A stretch of 64,000 bases of DNA, from assembly GCA_028456385.1 (NCBI GenBank), contig JALNQF010000004.1:1-64000 (forward strand). The letters run 5' to 3'. The position numbers were made by a program, and so were the translations under genes. The stretch comes from Ophiosphaerella korrae. Its lineage: Eukaryota; Ascomycota; Dothideomycetes; Pleosporales; Phaeosphaeriaceae. How positions within the stretch are numbered: the first letter of the stretch is position 1; the number at the start of each line of letters is the position of its first letter. This document shows positions 42,973 through 53,059 of this stretch, one piece after another. The notes under the pieces were generated by a model that was not told the DNA's origin, ran no database searches, and saw only the letters and a list, made by a program, of their open reading frames with translations.

Positions 42973-44226
42973 ATGGTCTCGCCATCGGTTGCGTCTACGC
43001 TCCAGACTATCGAGACCGCCTCGGCTGGCGACAAGCCCGCCCAATACTCCACACTCCTCCAACACATCGTCTCTTCGTCAGACAACCTCGCCGCCGACCT
43101 AAATGCATATACACAGACACTCCTAGACGACTCGCTTGGCATAGTAGTCCTGAGGCCACTCCTTGCCGCCTTCGTAGACGCCTTCGGCGGCATAAAAGAC
43201 CCAGATGTCAAGATTGACGTGGGCGAGAAGGTCATCACACTCCTACAATCCAAGGGCGCAGGGCAATATGAAGAGCAGGACACTCTGATCAAGCTGTCGC
43301 TAGCTGATGCCTATGAAATCATCCAAGACTTCAGGAAATCCGCCCAGACACTCGCAACCATCAACTTAGAGTCAACCCAGAAGTCCGTGACCCCAGACGA
43401 GAAGGCCAAGGTATGGGTCCGCATAGTGAGGTGCTATCTTGAGGAGGAGGATCCCACGAGTGCCTTTAGCCATCTTAACAAAATCAAAAATATCATCTTC
43501 AGCGTACAAGATAAGGAAACAAAGCTCATGTTTCACCTCAGTCAAGCCCGTATCCACGACTCCCAGCGTTCATTTCTCGACGCCGCTCAGGCTTACTATA
43601 CCATAAGTGCAGAGCCCCTCCTCGACCAGGATGACCGTGAGGAATCTCTGGCCGCATCTTTGGTATGTGCAGTCCTAGCCCCAGCAGGACCACTGCGAGG
43701 GAGAATGTTAGCCAAGTTGTACAAGGACGACCGAGCGCCTAGCCTTAGTGACTACCCAATTCTCGAGAAAATGTTCCTAGATCGTCTACTATCACCTGCT
43801 GAGATCAAAGCATTCGCCGCCAAGCTGAAGCCACATCACCTCGCCAAAACAGCTGATGGCTCAACTGTGCTGGACAAGGCTGTTTTAGAGCACAATCTGC
43901 TAGGTGCTTCAAAACTCTATAACAACATTGGATTTGATCAACTCGGCGAACTCCTAGGTGTCGATGCAGAGAAGGGTGAGGATTATGCAGCCAAGATGTT
44001 GGAGCAGGGTCGCTTGTCAGGCTACATTGATCAGATCGACCGGTTGATCTTTTTCGAGGGCGAGGCTAGTGGAGAGCGGAAAACTGGTCACGCAGAGCGA
44101 CAAGTAGGGAAGGAGTTGAGGAAATGGGACGCAAATGTCGCAGGACTAGCAGAAGAGGTTGAGAAGGTCACGACCATGATACAACTCGAACACCCTGAAT
44201 TCTATGCTGCACAGGTGGTGCACTGA
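42973..44226 (+). CDS. CSN4: COP9 signalosome subunit 4
   Basis: A single-exon frame of 417 residues from the ATG at 42973 (MVSPSVASTLQTIETA). The protein is alpha-helical, with TPR-like repeats (LSLADAYEIIQDFRKSAQTL, VWVRIVRCYLEEEDPTSAFS, LSQARIHDSQRSFLDAAQAY) leading into a PCI domain at about 190-365 (AKLYKDDRAPSLSDYPILEK, LLGVDAEKGEDYAAKMLEQG, SGYIDQIDRLIFF) and a C-terminal helix. CSN4 belongs to the complex that removes NEDD8 from cullins; in filamentous ascomycetes the complex controls light response, sexual development and secondary metabolism. The order of repeats and the YIDQIDRLIFF motif are diagnostic. Confidence 0.95.
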   Translation: MVSPSVASTLQTIETASAGDKPAQYSTLLQHIVSSSDNLAADLNAYTQTLLDDSLGIVVLRPLLAAFVDAFGGIKDPDVKIDVGEKVITLLQSKGAGQYEEQDTLIKLSLADAYEIIQDFRKSAQTLATINLESTQKSVTPDEKAKVWVRIVRCYLEEEDPTSAFSHLNKIKNIIFSVQDKETKLMFHLSQARIHDSQRSFLDAAQAYYTISAEPLLDQDDREESLAASLVCAVLAPAGPLRGRMLAKLYKDDRAPSLSDYPILEKMFLDRLLSPAEIKAFAAKLKPHHLAKTADGSTVLDKAVLEHNLLGASKLYNNIGFDQLGELLGVDAEKGEDYAAKMLEQGRLSGYIDQIDRLIFFEGEASGERKTGHAERQVGKELRKWDANVAGLAEEVEKVTTMIQLEHPEFYAAQVVH

Positions 44227-44490
44227 ATGTTCAGGGCTAAAGGCGAATACCACACAATACAACAATCATAGCCATAATGCAACACGAGGCGCTGCAGAGG
44301 TTGGATGTAAATAGCACCGAACTAAGGGGTGCACAGCCTTATGAATAGCTTACCAAGCACACGCATCCCCAATTGACGCACAAGTTACAGTGCATCAAAC
44401 GGCACCACAGGGCAGAAGAACAATAATATACCACACGAACCTCATCTTTGAGATGTTTCACATGTCACAAGTGACTATATATTATACATA

Positions 44491-45213
44491 CTACCCTTTC
44501 AACGCCTGCTCATACTCTTCTAAGCTCTTAACCTCTAACTCACTAATCCTCAACACTGTAAATCGCATCTTACTCTTCACATGCTTCACATGTCTCTGCC
44601 TCCTCTTCGTCTTCTCCTCTACCCTCATCGGCTCGCTTTCCTCGCCTATGACCCTGGCCCTACACACAAACATGCGGTCATCTAGGTAGAATACCTTCTT
44701 CCCGTGGTCTGCAGTTCCCTTGATCGGCTCTGGCGCCTTCAGTGTGTAGTCTCTGCTACCGATGTGTGTCGCGCGGTTCAAGCGTAACACATCACCTGGC
44801 CGCACATTCGGCATTTGAAAGGGAAGACGCAATGTGTCGCCTTTTGTGAGGAGATATGGTCGTCCATGCAAGTGTATTGTTATATAATGGCTGGGCTGTG
44901 TGTGTAGGAGTGGAAGCAGGGAACGAATTGTCGGAGTAATGTGTGTTGAGACAATGTCTTTGCGCGTATGTGGTGAAGGCTTGGATTCTGAAGTAGGAGC
45001 TTTAGGCGGTAATGGCTTTTTCACGAGGACCTTGTCTTTGAGATCTTGTGATATATGGTGACCGGAGCGAATTAGAGGGTCTGGTACATTGCCTGTCTCA
45101 AGGGTATGCGATACGGTCGTTATTTGCGCGCGGAAAGGCAGGGGGAAATTCGGCGGTAATGAAGGGCGTGATTCGAAGAGCGATTTCCGTGCTGTACGGG
45201 CAAGTAGGGCCAT
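44491..45213 (-). CDS. MRPL49: Mitochondrial large-subunit ribosomal protein bL21m
   Basis: A single-exon frame of 240 residues from the ATG at 45213 (MALLARTARKSLFES); the ATG at 45225 is not needed and the shorter form has the better Arg-rich, acid-free presequence. The bL21 domain occupies about 105-240: HYITIHLHGRPYLLTKGDTL, VRPGDVLRLNRATHIGSRDY, FVCRARVIGEESEPMRVEEK and the basic RRQRHVKHVKSK. It binds 23S-type rRNA in the mitochondrial 54S subunit. It is convergent with CSN4 and head-to-head with NSA2. Confidence 0.92.
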   Translation of the reverse strand: MALLARTARKSLFESRPSLPPNFPLPFRAQITTVSHTLETGNVPDPLIRSGHHISQDLKDKVLVKKPLPPKAPTSESKPSPHTRKDIVSTHITPTIRSLLPLLHTQPSHYITIHLHGRPYLLTKGDTLRLPFQMPNVRPGDVLRLNRATHIGSRDYTLKAPEPIKGTADHGKKVFYLDDRMFVCRARVIGEESEPMRVEEKTKRRQRHVKHVKSKMRFTVLRISELEVKSLEEYEQALKG

Positions 45214-45384
45214 TGTGAGGGTGTGCAATGGCTTCTAGGATACTTTTTCGTTTTGCGGAGTGTTCATCGTTGGAGATAGCTGCCAAGAGGCGCTAAAATG
45301 GAACTTTTGGCATTTTGTAAAGTTCGCCGCAACCCCAACCACGTTTCTCGACACTCAAACTAAAAACACACAAGAGGAGCTACA
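45214..45384. promoter_or_regulatory. Compact bidirectional promoter, bL21m / NSA2
   Basis: The 171 bp between two ribosome-related start codons must hold both promoters. A CCCCAACCACG stretch lies at 45333-45343. This is the clearest functional pairing in the housekeeping block. Confidence 0.6.
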
Positions 45385-46287
45385 ATGCCTCAGAATGAGT
45401 ATATCGAGCGCTGGCAGAAGCAGTATGTGCTACCAGAATGTCCCCCCCCCCCACCACAATAGGGACTAACCTCTCTTCAGGCACGGCAAGCGCTTCGATT
45501 ATGAAGAACGCAAGCGCAAGCGCCTTGCGCGTGAAGGCCATGATGGCTCCAAGAAGGCGCAGAACTACCGCGGTCTACGTGCAAAGATGTATGCCGAGAA
45601 GCGACGCAAGGAAAAGATTCAAATGAAGAAGACCATCCGCGCACACGAAGAACGCAATGTCAAGACATCTGAGCCAGCCGAGCCTTCCACCGAAGCCCTA
45701 CCACAGTACCTTCTCGACCGCAGCAACGAAAAGAACGCAAAAGCTCTCTCCAGCGCCATCAAACAAAAGCGTAACGAGAAGGCTGCGCGCTTCAGCGTGC
45801 CACTACCAAAAGTAAAAGGCATTAGCGAAGAGGAAATGTTCAGCGTTGTGAAAACAGGAAAGAAAACGGCGAAGAAGAGCTGGAAACGTATGATTACCAA
45901 GCCTACGTTTGTGGGTCCTGGGTTTACGCGAAGGCCTGTCAAGTACGAGCGCTTCATCCGGCCCATGGGATTGAGGTACAAGAAGGCCAATGTCACGCAC
46001 CCCGAGCTCAATGTTACGGTCCAACTGCCAATTATCAGTGTCAAGAAGAACCCACAGAATCCGCTATACACACAGTTGGGTGTGTTGACCAAGGGGACGA
46101 TCGTCGAGGTCAATGTATCTGAGTTGGGATTAGTTACCGCAGGTGGAAAGGTTGTTTGGGGGCGATATGCTCGTAAGTTGAATCCAAAATCACACAACCG
46201 AAACGAAAGAAGCTAACGAACCGGCATCTAGAAATCACAAACAACCCTGAAAATGACGGATGCTTAAATGCGGTTCTACTGGTCTAG
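45385..46287 (+). CDS. NSA2: Ribosome biogenesis protein NSA2 (60S maturation)
   Basis: Three exons, 45385-45422, 45481-46172 and 46232-46287, encode 261 residues, the same as yeast Nsa2. Exon one gives [12 protein letters not shown] and splices inside the codon of Q13 to [20 protein letters not shown]. The middle is Lys/Arg-rich and the C-terminal barrel has [40 protein letters not shown] and [20 protein letters not shown], ending LNAVLLV. The first intron carries a run of eleven C at 45442-45452. Nsa2 is an S8e-like factor needed for processing of 27S pre-rRNA in 60S precursors. It is one of the most conserved proteins in the window. Confidence 0.96.
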
Positions 46288-46588
46288 CTTTTTTTTTTAT
46301 CACAGAAAGTTACATTGTCAAGTCTTGCATTATACGGCGTTTGGGATCAAAGGCATTTGGACGGGCGAGCAAGCGACGCTTTGGGGATTTGCGAGGCCCG
46401 GCTTTGTTACGCTGGCTGATGAAGCAATGTGCGGATGAAAAGATATCAATCAAGATATAGATACTATACTATATAGGCCCAGGCATGGGAAAATTAAACC
46501 CGTGCCCCAGTCGAGACTATCATGCTATTTCGTGATTGAGTTGTTCCTGGTCTTGCGCTGACATGAACAAAGGAGATCACGCCCCCTT

Positions 46589-49500
46589 TCACAAATCCAT
46601 CAGCATATCATCGTCAACATCATCAAACATCTCATCTCCATCTTCAGGCCTATTCCCCCCCTCATCCTCCATTTCCACATCACACTCCCCACCGAAACTA
46701 TCCACTTCATCCTCAACACTAAGCCGCGGAATATTCACACTGTCATTGCTGACAGCTACGCACTCTCCATCCCGGTCCCCATTTTCCACACCATTCCCTT
46801 TCCTCTCATCAACTCCTCGTTGAACACCCTCATGGAGAACTGCCCACACGTCGACATCGCCTATGCGACCCCAGCGCTCATGCAACATGTCATCAATGAT
46901 TCTTACCCACTCCGCAATCTGCACTTCAGGAGTCGGCTCGGAAAACGTATCGTAGTACGATTTAGGCGCGTATCTCCATGCCAGAGTAGAGCGCCTCGAA
47001 CCGAGTTTGTGCGCGCTTTGCACCATGCGTGAAATGTTTGGATGGATAGTGAGGATAATGTTCTGCATGTGGTGGGCTTGTGGTATGCGCTCGAGTGGGA
47101 GCATGGATGATTTTGTTCGATATGGCGTGTCTGTTGTTCGACGGCGTTGGGGACGGGGGTTGTTTATGGGGTCTTTATATGAATCTTGGGTATGGGATAT
47201 GGTTGCAGATGTATTGGGGCGCGTTTCGCCACGACCTTGGTATCCTTTGAAATACTCTATCATATTACAAGGGTCGGTAGGTAGAATATCGTTATGGTAA
47301 GAGTTCAGTGACGCGCTAGAGTTTCTGGACTCACAAAATAGACGCTCTTTACCGGCTGAGAAAGGCCTGTCCATTAGCGACGGGGTGTGACGGTTCTCAT
47401 GAATCCGGAACCGCTGTGTTTTCCCAGGGGAGTGTTCAATAATGTTGCTGTCGCGACGGAAGAATAATCCATCTCCAGCACCATGCGATGGAGATATCAA
47501 GTCAGACACAGGCGACCTTGGAAAGAAGGCTTGCAAAGAAGGCCCATTTTGGTTGTTGCATCCACGGGAATGATTTATCATACTCATTAGGTGATTACCT
47601 ATCGCTACAATTAGAATAACCCTAAAAGCGATACTTCTATGATGGGCATATTTTTAGAAAGTGAAGAGCAACTTACCCTGATCATGTAAAGATTGCTGCT
47701 TCGTATCGCCAGATGCAAATGACAGCCGGGCTAGACATCTGTTCTGTTGATTAGAAACATTGATAGAAGTAAATCCAGATTTATTCGACACCTTGACAGC
47801 CTGGTCTCCACGACCTGGTGTCGTTTGGGCAAAGAAGTCACGTATATCAGTGTTATGATCAGAATGAAGAATGTTGTCACTGATTTGACAAGCTCTGTTT
47901 GAGGCTACTTTCGGCATTGGAGAACTGCCGCTCGAAAATTGGGGCGCTTCTTGCTCCTTACGCTGTCGTCGGCGAGATGGCTGGAAGGACCGCGAATCTC
48001 GAAGCGGTTGCTCAGACTGATCATTGTTTAAGCTCTCTACCGGAACTATAAATGGCTTCCCAGACGAAAGTGGTTGATGTCTCTGGTTACAACGTGGAGT
48101 TGGTGATGAAAGTGGGAGCCCAAATGGGTTCGAGTTCAATGCTGAAGCAGCCTGTGATGGTCCAGAATTACACTCACTTACTTCCGATAAAGGCAGCCTT
48201 GGCCTTTGAAGGCCCTGGTGGCCAGAAGATGAACATACCGCTTCAGGTAGTGGTAGGCTCGGAGTGTGCCCATTTCTGAAACTACGATGAGGTGGATCGA
48301 GAACAATATCTCCCTTGTTGTTACCTATCAAAGGTCCATCTGCATTCACTCCCGATGAGGTTTGTGGCGTCACAGGCTCGGTTGCGCATACGCCATGTGG
48401 TGTCGTCAAAAGTGCGGGCGAGTTGGGCTGTGTAGATCCTTCACTGTGACTCTTTGCTGGACTAGGTAGCTGCAGGCTGGTGACAGGTCTTCGAGATTGT
48501 GTAGTAGCATTCATGCGCGCAATTGTCCAAGGATTAGACACCTCTATAGCACGGATGCCCTCTTCTTCCTCGATGACCGGAGCCTGGTTCTCCTGTAGAA
48601 ATTCCAGATCATCTTCATCAATTCCGTACATACTAGCTCTCCACTGCGGTTGCTCTGAACGTATTTTTGATTCATCTTGGTGGTTGATTTCGTTGATAGG
48701 CTCCTCGTAGACTGATACGGGTGCGTGGGCGCTAACTGCCAGTTCCTCATCTTGGGGTGCTTGATGCTGTTGAGCAGATGGTAGTGGCTGATCGATCTCC
48801 ACTCCAGCCATAGATGCCGGGTAGTATGAATCTAACAGCTTTTCAACTGCGGATAATAAGATATCTTCGCGTTCAAACATTACATCGTCTTTTGCTGGTT
48901 CGATGTTGGGATCGTAGCTATTGGAAGGACAGATGATGTTCATGCAGAAGAAAGGGTCTCTGACTGTCGCTAGGGAGGTATTTGCTTTGCGAAGCCTCTC
49001 ATTACAGCCCTTCACCAACTGTTTGATCGTACCACGAATGTTGGACAGTGGTCGCGAGTCGACAGAGATGAAAGCACCATGGTTGCCAATTTTCGTTCCA
49101 CTTGCCGTAGGCTTCGGAAGAAACGCATGGATTCCAAACCCATCATTTTCCAAAACAGCGTACTCATATTGGAGGGCGCAATCATTACCAAAGATCTTGA
49201 GAGCTGCATCTATGATGTTTGAGTTTGCCTTTGGTGCATACATAAAGTCAGCCTTGTTGTTTTTCGATTTCAGTATATGAAGCCTAAATCGAGTGGCGGG
49301 TCTAGCGAGTGCATACGCTTGTAAGAGTCGTCTGATTTTAGCTAAACATTTTGCCGAATTCTTGATCGTTGCCTGTTTGCGTACTGGAATGGAGTCGAAG
49401 AATTGGGTTATTTTGATAGTGGAGCCGACTGGGTGAGAAGTGTGCTCCGTGCTTAATCGTCAACCCCTAGTTTTTCAAAGCTAGAGAATAGTCACTTACT

Positions 49501-49933
49501 TGGATAGCTCGCCGTTCTTGTTATATTTCAACCTGACTGCGACTGACTCGCCTTCCACTCTTGTAGTGATGGAAAGTGTGCGGCTCATCTCGACCATACT
49601 GGACAGAGCCTCCCCACGAAACCCAAGCCACTTCCCTCCAACGTCCTTCAGGTCACCGAAGTCTCTGATCTTACTCGTACAGTACCGACGGCACACCAGA
49701 GTGCGATCTTCTGAAGGTATACCATGACCATCATCCTTGACCTGCAGAAAGTCTATGGTGTTTGCACTGATGTCTACGAAAATACTCTTTGCCCTAGCAT
49801 CAAGTGAGTTATCTATCAGCTCTTTCACGGCTGAGCTAGGATCAGCGAGCACCTGACCTGATCCGATTTGTCTCACTGTCGTGGGTGGAAGTGCAGCGAT
49901 ACCATGGAGGGTGACCTCGGGAATGTCAGCCAT
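46589..49933 (-). CDS. MLH2: MutL-family mismatch repair protein of the MLH2/PMS1 type
   Basis: Three exons, 49933-49500, 49451-47677 and 47598-46589 (donors GTAAGT and GTAAGT), give about 1072 residues. The GHKL ATPase has motif I ELIDNSLDA (38-46), motif II DDGHGI (67-72) and motif III GFRGEAL (104-110), then the MutL transducer domain (HPVGSTIKITQFFDSIPVRK, GAFISVDSRPLS, VMFEREDILLSAVEKLL). From about 370 on the chain is mostly disordered, Ser/Pro/Gln-rich, and ends in a very acidic tail (MFDDVDDDMLMDL). I do not see the MLH1/PMS2-type endonuclease motif DQHAxxExxxxE. That, with the GGKWLGFRGEAL context, points to Mlh2/human PMS1, a non-nuclease partner of Mlh1 that limits gene-conversion tract length in yeast meiosis. 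The start is MADIPEVTLHG. Confidence 0.85.
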
Positions 49934-50534
49934 TAGTTAAAGGTACTGTAGTTGCATATCATAGAGTAATAAGGCGATGAGAAGGGTGTGGTCGCCCCAT
50001 TGGGGTTCTGCATTCTATGATGGTTATTTCCATTGTGCCTGCCTCTCTCAAGGTGCTTGGTGGGAAGGAGCACGGTAACGCGACGCGTTTACATTCACAA
50101 TATCATGTGATTCAATAGTTTAATTCTTATAATCATTTAGTCCTCATCTTGTGACGTCATTCTTCCATCTGGGCATCTGCATGTTCAGGCAAGGCATAGG
50201 CTTGCCATCAAAGCTGCTTCCAATATGACCAATCAGGTTCAACCCCTCCTAGCCTTACCCAGCTAGCCTAACCTAGAAGAGGATATACTTTACGGCCAGA
50301 TCTCGCTGCCACAAAGTAGCTGTGCATGCACCCAAGGATCTTCTCTTCGTCCCTGTTTTCCTGTATTCCAGTATTGCCTTTGAAACCTACCTAACAAGTT
50401 CTTCACAACAGAGCTAGTCATTCAAGCTTTCCACTTCATGCCTAGTTAGAGTCCTTCTCAAATACACGAAAGATACTGTCAGAATCTTAGAGACGAGCAC
50501 TTTTTTGGAACTACAACGGGTCTTTGGTGATAAG
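49934..50534. promoter_or_regulatory. Divergent promoter region between two DNA-repair-related genes
   Basis: The 601 bp lie between the starts of the MutL homologue (leftward) and the Ada-type regulator (rightward). No ORF of interest. Shared regulation is possible but no site is evident by eye. Confidence 0.5.
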
Positions 50535-51377
50535 ATGGCTTACAGCACTGATGCAGCGCGATGGCGAGCGCTAGCGACTCGTGATGCAAATGCGAATGGT
50601 CACTTCATCTACTCCGTCAAATCAACAAACGTATACTGTCGACCTACATGTCCAGCACGGCTTGCACGTCGTGCAAATGTTGGCTTCTACAAGACGCCAC
50701 TTGAAGCTGAAGCTGACGGCTTCAGAGCCTGTAAGAGGTGCAAACCGAACACCAACCTCGAGGATCCACAAGAACGAGCGGTCGAGAAAGGGCGCAGGCT
50801 TATTGAAGAAGCTATCAAGAAGGATGACCCAAAGGCGTTAAGGCTTCAAGAACTAGCCACAAAGGTTGGACTTACGCCGCGTTACTTCCACAAGATTTTC
50901 AAAGACAAGACAGGTGTGACACCGAAAGAGTGGGCGAAGACGAAGGCGAGCGAAGCGTCACGGAGCAGTTTAAGTGCGACCCCAGTTTTGGAGGCAAGTC
51001 CTGCAGACTCTGCAGAGGATAACATATTTAACTGGGATTCGTTCAATGCCAGGAATTTTACTGAGTTGGTTGACTTCGACATGGACGGAAGCGCAACACT
51101 AGGTTACAATTTAGCGACTGGTGCAGCGGAGCCTGTTTCGATGGGTTATGGGAATGCAATCGATGTTAATATCCTTCACGAATTGTGGACCTCCGGGTAT
51201 GAGAACAGCCATGCAGATACAAGATCCCTTTTTAGTGGAGCAGGCCTCGTGAATGAATTTGGAGATGTCTCAGCGGCTGCACGGGTACGCCCAGTAGTAG
51301 AAAAACAAGCTCTAACAATGTCATCATTCGAGCTCGATGCTAATGGGTTGTTAAACTGCGATAGCGTCTTGTTCTAG
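50535..51377 (+). CDS. Ada-type methylphosphotriester sensor with AraC helix-turn-helix
   Basis: A single-exon frame of 280 residues from the ATG at 50535 (MAYSTDAARWRALAT). The N-terminal Ada Zn domain keeps FIYSVKSTNVYCRPTCPAR and GFRACKRCKP, with the four zinc cysteines at C35, C39, C66 and C69; C35 is the predicted methyl acceptor. An AraC-type HTH follows at about 103-137 (LRLQELATKVGLTPRYFHKI, FKDKTGVTPKEWAKTK). The remaining 140 residues are acidic and Ser/Asn-rich, a possible activation region. There is no O6-alkylguanine methyltransferase domain, so unlike E. coli Ada it can only repair phosphotriesters and act as a switch. Fungal proteins of this type are known from Aspergillus. The family has a bacterial origin. 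Confidence 0.92.
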   Translation: MAYSTDAARWRALATRDANANGHFIYSVKSTNVYCRPTCPARLARRANVGFYKTPLEAEADGFRACKRCKPNTNLEDPQERAVEKGRRLIEEAIKKDDPKALRLQELATKVGLTPRYFHKIFKDKTGVTPKEWAKTKASEASRSSLSATPVLEASPADSAEDNIFNWDSFNARNFTELVDFDMDGSATLGYNLATGAAEPVSMGYGNAIDVNILHELWTSGYENSHADTRSLFSGAGLVNEFGDVSAAARVRPVVEKQALTMSSFELDANGLLNCDSVLF

Positions 51378-52516
51378 GAATTTCATTGGTATGTTGAGTA
51401 TATAGAATGCATTTTTTGTCATGTTTTTGTCCATGCGTATGCCGTATCGTAACAGTTTGACCTTCATGTAGCCATGTCACCAAGAATATGCTATGGCCAT
51501 AGAGTATGTCTATCCCATTCGTGTATCAACAAGAGAGATGAGAGGCGACCGGGGGCGCATATCGGTTTCATGGTATCGACGAGTGTGTCCAGGTAGACCA
51601 AGGCTTACCTATCGTTGAATGGTTAGCATGTCTTATCCAACCAGTTTGCCTAATGCATCGAAAAAAAGTTCGCTTCTCAGAGACCAAATTTATAAGCAGC
51701 GACGGCGTAGCATATGTCGATGCTAGCCATACCTTTTCCGGCTCTTCCTAAAGTATGTAATGGTCGATGTACGTGTCATCTTGTAGCGTGTGGTGTCATT
51801 CTATAGAAGAAAATTGTGCACATACCTATGACTGAAAAGACGTACCCATCGCTGTACGTTAGCAATGTTACTTGATCATGATTTCTACAAGGACTCATTG
51901 GCGAAAATCATGCGCATGTGGTGTGAGGTCCGGAAGATCGTTTGTACACTGGAGCAGAGGTCATGGGGCAGGTGGAAAGATTTGAAGCTTTGCTGAGGAA
52001 GCTTCAGAAACTACCCGAGGATTATCCGTTCCGAGCCGCGCTAACCTGTTAAGGACCACAAATATCTTGTATCACCCCATGAGCAAAATGGTGTATCATT
52101 GACGATAATTGGGATTAGATTCCTTTGTAAGGCCGGGAATTCAGATTTTGTTTCTCGTCAGTGTTCTAACTTTAGGACGCTGTGGTTAGTGCCAGACCGG
52201 CCTGAGAACTCATGTCTCTTCCTTAGGCTATCTTACTCTATCGCACCAGCATGCCTTGTATCAATTGGTATAGCTACTATAGCGTGCGTCAACGATACAA
52301 TTGTAACATCGCAAGGCACTAGGTGCAGTGGCTAGCATCACTTACCATTCCTTTTCTATACGTAGAGGATATCATCGGCCGAGAGACGACCATGACGTTT
52401 GCTAGTGCCACCACTCAACATATTTACGGCTTTCCACGCCTCAAGCAAAAAATGATCAATATGAGACTTACAAATTTTAACTAAATCCTTCATATAAATC
52501 AACCAAAATTCAAGCC
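51378..52516. other. Intergenic, no gene seen
   Basis: About 1.1 kb between the Ada-type gene and the decarboxylase gene. Short frames only, with no domain. Confidence 0.5.
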
Positions 52517-53059
52517 ATGGCGCCTGGCGACAATCTTCCTGACTTCCTAACCAACACGCCACTCCACCCATCCTTCGACCAAGATATCCGTGACACTCGC
52601 CTAGTGTATGATTATGACGCGCAAGACAAAAACGGAAATCCTGAGAAATGGCGCTATGAGCTATGGTGTTTCTCTGATAGCCGCGTTGTATATGCTATAC
52701 ACGGTGGGCCAATGGCAGGCCGAAGCAATTATCAACGCGCAACTTATCAATGCATACGTCCCGGCGATCTGTGGCAGATCAATTGGCTAGAAGAGACGGG
52801 CACTATTGTCTCAGCCGTATATGATATCAGAGAGAAGAAGATGACTACCATGATCGCATTTTCTGAGGGCCATTGGAAGGAGCCGGAGAAGGCGCATGGT
52901 GATAAGAGGAACAAGGAGGATTTTCAGAGGTGGAGAGGTTTGGCAGATATAGGAAACCAAACAAAGCGCTTTCTGTTGAGCGAACAAGCGAGTATTATAG
53001 ACGTATCGAAGGGGTGTGGAAGCCTGAAACCGATTTCGCAAGAAGATCCAGTATTGTAG
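52517..53059 (+). CDS. Phenolic acid decarboxylase
   Basis: A single-exon frame of 180 residues starting at ATG 52517. The sequence is that of the small beta-barrel PadC/PAD family: LVYDYDAQD, WRYELWCFSDSRVVYAIHGG, MAGRSNYQRATYQCIRPGD, LWQINWLEETGTIVSAVYDI. The acidic residue in the LEETGT motif (E92 or E93) matches the position of the catalytic Glu in bacterial enzymes, and the Tyr pair near the start of the barrel (Y31, Y33) is kept. PADs remove CO2 from ferulic, p-coumaric and caffeic acid without a cofactor, giving vinylphenols; in a plant-associated fungus that detoxifies cell-wall phenolics. The bacterial and fungal families are homologous and the gene is patchy, so horizontal transfer is possible. 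Confidence 0.9.
   Translation: MAPGDNLPDFLTNTPLHPSFDQDIRDTRLVYDYDAQDKNGNPEKWRYELWCFSDSRVVYAIHGGPMAGRSNYQRATYQCIRPGDLWQINWLEETGTIVSAVYDIREKKMTTMIAFSEGHWKEPEKAHGDKRNKEDFQRWRGLADIGNQTKRFLLSEQASIIDVSKGCGSLKPISQEDPVL

Noticed and set aside
50220..50300. Possible tRNA B-box (AGGTTCAACCCC)
   Set aside because: No matching A-box or cloverleaf arms could be drawn around it.
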